Assembly (NCBI RefSeq): GCF_019168305.1
Contig: NZ_JAHTBI010000039.1
Coordinates: 1-64,000 of the forward strand
Length of the DNA: 64,000 nucleotides
DNA from: Pseudomonas aegrilactucae
GTDB lineage: Bacteria; Pseudomonadota; Gammaproteobacteria; Pseudomonadales; Pseudomonadaceae
Direction of reading: 5' to 3'
Shown here: positions 43,530-50,920 of the stretch, one piece after another
How positions within the stretch are numbered: position 1 is the first letter of the stretch
Layout of the letters: each line of letters opens with the position of its first letter
Notes under the pieces: generated by a model
Databases searched by the model: none
What the model saw: the letters and a program-made list of their open reading frames with translations, nothing else
What the model was told of the DNA's origin: nothing
Program-made: the position numbers and the translations under genes

Positions 43530-44429
43530 ATGAACAACGATCTTGCACCGCATCTGGATATTGCCCTGCGCCATGCGCCAGCGGGCCTGACCCGTACACC
43601 GATCCCGCGTGTGGACCTGTGTGTCGGGCAAGGCTCTACAGAGACGGCGCCATGCCTGTATCGCTCGATGATCTGCTTTATCCTGCAAGGGTCGAAGCGC
43701 GTGGCGATCAACGACCATCTTCTGAGCTACGACAGTGAGCACTACCTCATCAGCGCCCTGGACCTGCCGCTGATCGGGCAGATCATTGATGCTGAAGGGG
43801 GCCAGCCCTACGTTGCGGTCTCCCTTGTGCTGGCCCCGGCCATACTGGCAGAACTGGCGGCGACCATGGCGCCGGTTCGCGAGAGCGAACCCAAAGGCAT
43901 TGGTATCACGATCAACCCGATGAGCGCTTCGCTGCGCGACACGTTGCTGCGCTTGTTGTCATTGCTCGATACACCTGCCGATATCCCTGTTCTGGGCCCC
44001 ATGGTCGAACGGGAATTGCTCTATCGTCTGCTTCAGGGGCCTCAGGGGCGGTTGCTGCGCCAGATTGCCCAACCCGACGGCGCACTGGGCAGCATCCGGC
44101 AGGCGGTGGCCTGGATCCGGGACAATTACAATGTCCGACTTCGCATCGATGCATTGTGCAAGGCAACCGGCATGAGCCGGGCAAGCCTGCATCGGCATTT
44201 CCTGTCGATGACCGGCCTCAGCCCCCTCCAGTATCAGAAGCAGCTTCGATTGCAGGAAGCCCGCCAGCTTTTGCTTGCCGGCGAGCATCGCGCCTCTGAC
44301 GTGGCGTTCGCAGTGGGCTACGAAAGCGCATCGCAGTTCAGCCGCGAGTACGTGCGGCAATTCGGTGCATCGCCGGCACGCGACGTGCGCGAGACAAGGC
44401 AGGCGATCAGTACGTCACCCAAGGCGTAG
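43530..44429 (+). CDS. AraC-family regulator with AraC_N domain
   Basis: This 299-aa regulator has an N-terminal cupin-like AraC_N domain (CLYRSMICFILQGSKRVAIN) and a C-terminal double helix-turn-helix, LCKATGMSRASLHRHF and ASDVAFAVGYESASQFSREY. The ATG at 43530 is chosen; an upstream start at 43482 adds residues that do not fit the domain. It is divergent from the SDR gene. Regulators of this subfamily commonly control an adjacent oxidoreductase. Confidence 0.88.
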   Translation: MNNDLAPHLDIALRHAPAGLTRTPIPRVDLCVGQGSTETAPCLYRSMICFILQGSKRVAINDHLLSYDSEHYLISALDLPLIGQIIDAEGGQPYVAVSLVLAPAILAELAATMAPVRESEPKGIGITINPMSASLRDTLLRLLSLLDTPADIPVLGPMVERELLYRLLQGPQGRLLRQIAQPDGALGSIRQAVAWIRDNYNVRLRIDALCKATGMSRASLHRHFLSMTGLSPLQYQKQLRLQEARQLLLAGEHRASDVAFAVGYESASQFSREYVRQFGASPARDVRETRQAISTSPKA

Positions 44430-44516
44430 GATGCCTGCCGATCACCCATTTCCGGCGCTGGCGGCAGATGCGCATTAGCCCTACATTAGGCCCAACCACA
44501 CCTGCCCGGAACCTCC

Positions 44517-45533
44517 ATGACGCCCACTCAGGACAAAGGCACCACCTCCATCGCCCTGGTGCATGAGGCGTTGCACAGCGCCAGAGAGCGGGGCCTGGAC
44601 CTGACGATTGCATTGGCCAATGCCGACATTGACCCTCAGTTGCTCAACGCCCCAAAAGCGCGGGTCTCAGCGGCCTCTTTTGCCCGCCTGTGGGTGGAGA
44701 CAGCCGACCTGCTGGACGACGAATTTTTTGGCATCGACACCCATCCCATGCGCCGCGGCAGCTTCAAGCTGATGTGCCATGCACTCATGGACTGCAGCAC
44801 CTTGGGCCAGGCACTGCAGAGAATGCTGTCGTTCCTGCGGCTGGTTCTGGACGACATTCATGGCCAATTGCAGGTCGAGGGCGATCAGGCGTTCATCGTG
44901 GTACACGACCAGGGTATCCTGCGCCGCCTGTTTGCCTATGGCACCTGGTTCATCCTCGTACACGGGCTGTCATGCTGGCTGGTCAACCAGCGCATTCCCC
45001 TGCACAAGCTCAGTTTCCGGGCACCCCGGCCTGAGGATCAGAGCGACTACCGCATGCGCTTCTGTGAGGACATCGAATACGACGCACCCGCGACCCAGCT
45101 CAGTTTCGACAAAAGATTCCTCGACATGAAAATTGCGCAGTCGCCGGCCACGTTGGCGACCTTTCTCAAGGAATCCCCCGGCAGCCTTCTGGTGAAATAC
45201 CGTAACGACGACAGCCTCAGCGCGCAGATAAGACGCTACTTGCGTGGCTCCAGCCCGGAAAAATGGCCCGAGCGCGATGACCTGGCGGTGGTATTTCACA
45301 TGTCAAACTCGACGCTGCAACGCCGCCTACAAGCAGAGGGCACGCATTATCAGAACCTCAGGGACGACCTGCGCCGCGACATGGCGATTGACCTGCTGGC
45401 GCGTGGCGACATGACGGTGACACAGGTTGCGGCCGCCACCGGCTTTCAGGAAACCAGTGCGTTTCATCGGGCCTTCAAGAAATGGACCGGCGTCAGCCCC
45501 GGCGCCTATCGACGCGGACGCCAGGAGGAGTAA
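44517..45533 (+). CDS. AraC-family regulator, OruR/ArgR-like with Arabinose_bd domain
   Basis: This 338-aa protein has the N-terminal ligand domain of the Arabinose_bd type (about residues 25-200; GSFKLMCHALMDCSTLGQAL) and a C-terminal AraC DNA-binding part (VVFHMSNSTLQRRLQAEG and TQVAAATGFQETSAFHRAFKKW). It lies 172 bases upstream of the transporter gene of the AAHS operon in the same orientation and is its probable activator. The ligand is likely an organic acid of that pathway. Confidence 0.88.
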   Translation: MTPTQDKGTTSIALVHEALHSARERGLDLTIALANADIDPQLLNAPKARVSAASFARLWVETADLLDDEFFGIDTHPMRRGSFKLMCHALMDCSTLGQALQRMLSFLRLVLDDIHGQLQVEGDQAFIVVHDQGILRRLFAYGTWFILVHGLSCWLVNQRIPLHKLSFRAPRPEDQSDYRMRFCEDIEYDAPATQLSFDKRFLDMKIAQSPATLATFLKESPGSLLVKYRNDDSLSAQIRRYLRGSSPEKWPERDDLAVVFHMSNSTLQRRLQAEGTHYQNLRDDLRRDMAIDLLARGDMTVTQVAAATGFQETSAFHRAFKKWTGVSPGAYRRGRQEE

Positions 45534-45705
45534 GCCACCCCGCTGCTGCGCCCCCGCCCCAACGCCGTTCAGCGCACTGCGTTGCACGCATGCCCAAACA
45601 GCTCACACAAATTGGTGCCACCCGACATGGGCGGCACCTGATCGCCTTCCTAGAATGTCGCGAAGTGCACTTCACCAACAACAATAAGATTGAAGGAGAC
45701 ACGTC

Positions 45706-47052
45706 ATGCAATCAGTGAACGTATACACGCTCGCGGGCGAATCCACATTCAACCGGTTTCACCGGCTGATTCTGTTCTGGTGCGTACTTATCCTGATCAT
45801 TGATGGTTATGACCTTGCCGTGGTCGGCGCAGCCCTGCCCGCCATCATGCAGGACATGGGCATCGACGCAACCAGTGCCGGCGTGATGGCGGGGTCGGCC
45901 CTGCTGGGAACAATGCTCGGGGCGATTTTCCTCGGGACACTGGCTGACCGCATCGGCCGTCCGAAAATGATCGCCATCTGCGTTGCGCTGTTCAGCCTGT
46001 TTACCGCTGCCGCCGGGCTTACCAGTGACCCCGTCAGCTTCAGCATTTCGCGCTTTATCGCCGGCCTCGGCATCGGCGGCGTACTGCCGATAGTCACCGC
46101 GCAGATGGGCGAGTTTTCGCCGGCCAAGTTGCGTACGCGGTTAGTCACTCTGGTGTTCGCGGGCTACTCCGTGGGCGGCATTCTCGTTGCGTTGACCGGC
46201 AAACACCTGATCGAGAGCCATGGCTGGCAGTCGGTGTTCTTTGTCGCAGGGCTGCCTGTGCTGCTGATCCCTCTGATATTGAAAACCATGCCGGAGTCCA
46301 TGGCGTATTTGCTCAAACAAGGCCGCCAGGCTGAACTACGCACTATCGTTCAGAGGATCAGCCCCAATCTCCGACTGAGCGATGACGCGGTATTGGTAGG
46401 CAACCCAACCGAGACCAAGGCCGCACTCGACAGCCCGATCAAGGGTCTCTTCAGCGAAGGTCGCGGGTTCAGCACGGTGATGATCTGGTTGGCCTTCATG
46501 ACGGGGCTTTTCATGGTCTATGCGCTTAATTCCTGGTTGACCAAGTTGATGGCGATGTCAGGTCATAGCCTCGGATCGGCACTGAACTTTGTCATCGTGT
46601 TCAACGTGGGCGCGATTGCAGGTGCGATCGGCGGGGGATGGTTGAGCGACAAGTTCAATATCAAATATGTGCTGATTGCGTTCTACATCGTGGGGGCATT
46701 GGCACTCACCGCGATGGCCTTCACACGCTCAACCGAGTTGTTGTTTGTCGTGGTGTTCATCGTCGGCGCCTCGACGCTGGGCACCCAGTTGATCGCCTAC
46801 GCCTATGCCGGGGACTTCTACCCCACGCCCATCCGCTCCACCGGTGTGGGCTTCGCCTCCGGAGTGGGTCGGATCGGCGCAATCATCGCGCCGGTGTTGA
46901 TCGGCTGGCTCGTTTCACTGGCTTTGCCGCTGGAGCAGAATTTCATGGTGATCGCGCTGGCAGGCCTGATCGGCGCACTGGCGGTCACGTTCGTCAATCA
47001 GTCACGGGCTGACTCCCATCAAGACTGCAAATTACCGGCCTTGTCCCGCTGA
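45706..47052 (+). CDS. AAHS-type MFS transporter for an aromatic or related acid
   Basis: This 448-aa transporter has the AAHS signature DGYDLAVVGAALPAI in helix 1 (the Asp-Gly-x-Asp motif, residues about 29-43) and LADRIGRPKM in loop 2-3. Relatives PcaK, BenK and MhpT import benzoate- or hydroxybenzoate-type acids with protons. AAGGAG lies before the ATG. It starts an operon with a nitroreductase-like gene, an acyl-CoA ligase and, a little further, an OprD porin, a complete route from outer membrane to CoA ester. Confidence 0.9.
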   Translation: MQSVNVYTLAGESTFNRFHRLILFWCVLILIIDGYDLAVVGAALPAIMQDMGIDATSAGVMAGSALLGTMLGAIFLGTLADRIGRPKMIAICVALFSLFTAAAGLTSDPVSFSISRFIAGLGIGGVLPIVTAQMGEFSPAKLRTRLVTLVFAGYSVGGILVALTGKHLIESHGWQSVFFVAGLPVLLIPLILKTMPESMAYLLKQGRQAELRTIVQRISPNLRLSDDAVLVGNPTETKAALDSPIKGLFSEGRGFSTVMIWLAFMTGLFMVYALNSWLTKLMAMSGHSLGSALNFVIVFNVGAIAGAIGGGWLSDKFNIKYVLIAFYIVGALALTAMAFTRSTELLFVVVFIVGASTLGTQLIAYAYAGDFYPTPIRSTGVGFASGVGRIGAIIAPVLIGWLVSLALPLEQNFMVIALAGLIGALAVTFVNQSRADSHQDCKLPALSR

Positions 47053-47092
47053 CGGCTCACCCTGAACCAAACCCGCTAAAAGGAGGCGTATC

Positions 47093-47833
47093 TTGAATCG
47101 CTTGTCACCACCGCCGCTGTCTGCGCAAGAAACCCAGAACGCTGTCGACTGGGCAATCATGTCACGGCGCAGCGTCAGGGCCTTTTTGCCGACCGCCGTA
47201 GCGCACGAGGAAATCGAAGCGATTCTGAATGTCGCACGCTTCAGTGCCTCGGGTGTGAACATGCAGCCCTGGCAGGTGCACGTTGTAACCGGTGAGGCGA
47301 AAGAGCGTCTGTCGATGGCCATCAGCGCGATAGATAACGACCCTCAGCTCAGCAGCGACCTGCAGGATCCCTACACCTACTACCCGAACGAATGGGTCAC
47401 CCCTTACATCGATCGCCGACGCAAAGTGGGTTGGGACCTCTACGGATTGCTCGGCATCGCCAAGGGTGAAAAGCAGCACATGCACCAGCAGCATGGACGC
47501 AATTATCGTTTCTTCGATGCACCGGTGGGCCTGCTGTTCACCGTGGACAACGTCCTGGAGCAGGGCAGCCTGCTGGACTACGGCATGTTTCTGCAAAGCA
47601 TCATGCTGGCGGCACGTGGGCGGGGTCTGCATACCTGCCCGCAGGCCGCCTTTCTCAAATACCACCGCGTCATCTCAACGATGTTGAACATCCCCACCGA
47701 TCAGATGCTGGTGTGTGGCATGAGCCTTGGTTACGCCGACCCGAAGGCCATTGAAAACACCCTGATCACAGGCCGGGAGCCTGTCAGCGCTTTCACCGTT
47801 TTTCATCATAATAATAAGGAGACCTGCCCATGA
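47093..47833 (+). CDS. Nitroreductase-family flavoprotein
   Basis: This 246-aa protein has the FMN-binding start SRRSVRAFLPTAV near residues 24-36 and SASGVNMQPWQVHVVTG near 50-66. The C-terminal region has CGMSLGYADP. The family covers nitroreductases, dehydrogenases and BluB-like enzymes. Its position between an acid transporter and an acyl-CoA ligase suggests a reduction or desaturation of the same substrate, possibly a nitro-aromatic or enoate; this cannot be decided. AAAGGAGG precedes the ATG. The stop overlaps the ligase start by four bases. Confidence 0.88.
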   Translation: MNRLSPPPLSAQETQNAVDWAIMSRRSVRAFLPTAVAHEEIEAILNVARFSASGVNMQPWQVHVVTGEAKERLSMAISAIDNDPQLSSDLQDPYTYYPNEWVTPYIDRRRKVGWDLYGLLGIAKGEKQHMHQQHGRNYRFFDAPVGLLFTVDNVLEQGSLLDYGMFLQSIMLAARGRGLHTCPQAAFLKYHRVISTMLNIPTDQMLVCGMSLGYADPKAIENTLITGREPVSAFTVFHHNNKETCP

Positions 47834-49482
47834 TCAGTGGCGCATACGCAAGTGGACTTGATCAAAACCCGGCAAACCACGTGCCGTTGACACCCTTGGG
47901 ATTTCTGGACCGCGCAGCGCTGGTGCATCCTGAGCGGGTGGCGATTATCCACGGAGAACTGCAGCGCACCTGGGCACAGACACGCGAGCGCTGTTACCGA
48001 CTGGCATCAGCGCTGGCCGGCAGGGGCGTGCAACAGGGCGAGACTGTTTCGATCCTGTCGCCGAACACCCCGGCCATGATCGAGGCCCACTTCGCCATAC
48101 CCTTGTCCGGCGCCATCCTCAACACCATCAACCATCGCCTGGATGCCGAGGGAATTGCATTCATTCTGCGTCACAGTGAGTGCACCTTGCTGCTGGTTGA
48201 TTGCGAGCTCATGACCGTGGCCTGCGCCGCACTGGAGAAACTCGAACGCCCCCCGGCAATCGTGATGATCCGCGATCACCTGGCCCCGACAAGCAGCGAT
48301 AGTGACGTTACCGACTATGAAACCCTGCTCGCCGAAGGCGACCCGAGCTTCCAGGGCGTATGGCCCAGCACAGAGTGGCAGCCGATTGCGCTGAACTATA
48401 CCTCCGGTACCACCGGCGACCCCAAGGGCGTCGTGGTCAGCCATCGGGGCACCTACCTGATGAGTTTGCTGCAGATGACCAATTGGCCACTTGCCCAGGC
48501 GCCACGGTATTTATGGACACTGCCCATGTTCCACGCCAACGGCTGGTGCTTCACCTGGGCGATCACCGCTGCGGCAGGCACCCATATCTGCCTGCGCAAG
48601 GTGACGGCGGACGCGGTCTTCGAGGCCATTGCCGCCCATAAAGCCGATCACTTCTGTGCAGCACCGACGGTGATGGCCATGCTTGCCAATACCCCAACCC
48701 CGCTCGACCTCCCCCACCCGGTGCGTGTACTGACGGCCGGTTCCCCTCCCCCGGCCACCGTCCTGGATGCGGTGGTTTCTATGGGTTTTCAGGTGGATCA
48801 CGTGTACGGCATCACCGAAGTCGCGGGTACGCCTGTCAGTTGTGCCTGGCAGGACGCCTGGGATGACCTCAGTGCCCCCGACAAGGCCAGGATGCGCGTA
48901 AGACAGGGCGCGCGGGCGGCAGCTTTCGAAGGCTTGCTGGTTGCCGATGCACAGACACTCGAACCCGTCCCGCATGATGGCCAGACCACCGGTGAACTGT
49001 TGTTGCGCGGCAATACCGTCATGATGGGTTATCTGAAAAACCCGTGCGCAACGCAAAAAGCGTTTGAAGGTGGCTGGTTCCATACCGGTGATGTCGCCGT
49101 GGTTCATCCCGACGGTTACGTGCAGATTACCGACCGCACAAAAGACGTGATCATCTCCGGCGGTGAAAACATTTCATCCGTGGAGATCGAAGACATTCTT
49201 CATGGCCACGCATCGGTATTGCACGCCGCCGTGGTGGCGCAGCCAGACAACAAATGGGGGGAAGTGCCCTGCGCCTTCATCGAGCTCAGAAGCCAGGCTC
49301 AGCCCCCCACCGAAGCTGAACTGATCGCGTATTGCCAGGCGCGCCTGGCCCGCTACAAGTGCCCGAGCCGCGTGATCTTCATGGAGCTGCCGAAAACCGC
49401 CACGGGGAAAATCCAGAAGTTCATCCTGCGCCAACAAGCCGGGAGCCAAGAGGCAATCGTACGTCTGGCCTCAACCGGCTGA
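47830..49482 (+). CDS. AMP-dependent acyl-CoA ligase 2
   Basis: This 550-aa ANL enzyme shows YTSGTTGDPKGVVVSHRG near residues 190-207, VYGITEV in A5, ITDRTKDVIISGGENISSVE near 430-450 and the catalytic Lys in KTATGKIQKF. It is closest in layout to the DitJ/short-to-medium acyl-CoA synthetase group (about 540-550 aa). It would activate the acid brought in by the AAHS transporter. Translation is coupled to the nitroreductase-like gene. Confidence 0.9.
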   Translation: MISGAYASGLDQNPANHVPLTPLGFLDRAALVHPERVAIIHGELQRTWAQTRERCYRLASALAGRGVQQGETVSILSPNTPAMIEAHFAIPLSGAILNTINHRLDAEGIAFILRHSECTLLLVDCELMTVACAALEKLERPPAIVMIRDHLAPTSSDSDVTDYETLLAEGDPSFQGVWPSTEWQPIALNYTSGTTGDPKGVVVSHRGTYLMSLLQMTNWPLAQAPRYLWTLPMFHANGWCFTWAITAAAGTHICLRKVTADAVFEAIAAHKADHFCAAPTVMAMLANTPTPLDLPHPVRVLTAGSPPPATVLDAVVSMGFQVDHVYGITEVAGTPVSCAWQDAWDDLSAPDKARMRVRQGARAAAFEGLLVADAQTLEPVPHDGQTTGELLLRGNTVMMGYLKNPCATQKAFEGGWFHTGDVAVVHPDGYVQITDRTKDVIISGGENISSVEIEDILHGHASVLHAAVVAQPDNKWGEVPCAFIELRSQAQPPTEAELIAYCQARLARYKCPSRVIFMELPKTATGKIQKFILRQQAGSQEAIVRLASTG

Positions 49483-49600
49483 TACCTCACCCTTTCTACT
49501 GAACCTCAAGACTGTCTGCATGCGCAACGCGCACGCGTCGCCCTCTGAGGCGTCGTGCGCGCCGCAAACACCAAAAACAACAAAAAAAGGTGCATTCGAG

Positions 49601-50863
49601 ATGACACGCAAACCTAAGGCGTCGGTGACGATTCTGCTGTTTTCCTGTGGGGCGCCAAACGCCTTTGCAGATTTTATCGGTGATACACAGGCCGCCCTGG
49701 AGTTACGCAACTTTTACTACAACCGGGACTTTCGCAACGAAGGGGCCAGCCAATCCAAACGCGACGAGTGGGCTCAGGGCTTCATCCTGAATCTGCAGTC
49801 TGGATTCACCGAGGGCCCGTTGGGTCTTGGCGTCGACGCACTCGGTCTGCTGGGTGTGAAACTCGACTCCAGCCCTGACCGTACGGGTTCAGGTCTGCTG
49901 GCCTATGACTCGCAGCGTAATGTAGAAGATGAGTACGGCAAATTCATACCCACCGCAAAAGCGCGCCTGAGCCGCAGTGAGCTGCGCGTCGGCGGGCTCA
50001 ACCCGGTACTCCCGCTGCTGTCGAGCAATAACAGCCGGCTGCTGCCACAAGTGTTCCGGGGTGGGATGCTGGTATCCAAGGAGTTGGAAGCGCTGACCTT
50101 CAGTGCGATCCGTATCAACGCGGTAAAACAACGCAACTCCACAGATTTCGAACGCTTGTCGGCGTTCGGCTACACGCCGGTAAAGTCCGATCATTTCTCC
50201 TACCTGGCGCTTGATTACAAACCGACGCCCCAACTCTCACTCAGCTACCATGTGGCCGAGCTGGCAGACCTTTACCGCTCGAATTTCTTTGGCCTGAAGT
50301 TTGAACACGCGCTGGGCGGCGGCACCGTGCTGTCTGACGTTCGCTACTTTTCTGCCGGCGATACAGGTGATCAGGGTATCGGCAAAGTGGACAACCGAAC
50401 ACTCAGCACGATGCTTGCCTTTCGCCAGAACGGCCACACCCTGGGTGCCGGCTTCCAGCAAGCCTGGGGGGATACGACGTTCGCCATGATCAATGGCGCT
50501 GACACCTATCTGTTCGGCGAGTCGTTGGTCAGCACCTTTACGGCGCCTCAGGAACGGGTGTGGATTGCACGTTACGATTTTGATTTTGCCGCCGCGGGGT
50601 TGCCTGGACTCACCCTTGGTTTGAAATATGCGAAAGGACAGCAGGTAGACCCGACGTTGCTGGGTTCAGCTCAGGCCGCCCGCTTACGACTCGCAGGAGA
50701 GGACGGCAAGGAATGGGAGCGTGTGACCGATATCACTTACACCGTCCAGAGTGGGCCGTTCAAAAATGTGTCAGCGCAGTGGCGCAACTCGACCAATCGC
50801 TCGACGTACGCCGATAGCGCCAACGAAAACCGTTTGATTTTCCGGTACACATTTAAGTTTTGA
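49601..50863 (+). CDS. OprD-family outer-membrane porin
   Basis: This 420-aa porin has a signal peptide ending at AFA (about residue 23) and the OprD start DFIGDTQAALELRNFYYNRD. Many alternating beta strands follow, ending in the Phe-terminated RYTFKF. OprD/Occ porins of Pseudomonas admit small carboxylates and basic amino acids. The ATG at 49601 is preferred to the longer frame from 49520, which lacks a signal-like start. It follows the ligase gene by 118 bases and would admit the substrate of the operon. Confidence 0.92.
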   Translation: MTRKPKASVTILLFSCGAPNAFADFIGDTQAALELRNFYYNRDFRNEGASQSKRDEWAQGFILNLQSGFTEGPLGLGVDALGLLGVKLDSSPDRTGSGLLAYDSQRNVEDEYGKFIPTAKARLSRSELRVGGLNPVLPLLSSNNSRLLPQVFRGGMLVSKELEALTFSAIRINAVKQRNSTDFERLSAFGYTPVKSDHFSYLALDYKPTPQLSLSYHVAELADLYRSNFFGLKFEHALGGGTVLSDVRYFSAGDTGDQGIGKVDNRTLSTMLAFRQNGHTLGAGFQQAWGDTTFAMINGADTYLFGESLVSTFTAPQERVWIARYDFDFAAAGLPGLTLGLKYAKGQQVDPTLLGSAQAARLRLAGEDGKEWERVTDITYTVQSGPFKNVSAQWRNSTNRSTYADSANENRLIFRYTFKF

Positions 50864-50881
50864 CGGGTGAGATCCATCGTT

Positions 50882-50905
50882 GGTCGGCTGCGCCAGCAGC
50901 CGACC
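50882..50905. terminator. Hairpin between convergent genes
   Basis: GGTCGGCTGC-GCCA-GCAGCCGACC is a perfect ten-bp stem with a four-base loop, between the OprD stop and the convergent rhodanese-PLP gene. No T-run follows on either strand, so termination is likely but not classical. Confidence 0.55.
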
Positions 50906-50920
50906 CATCGCATGGCGCCG

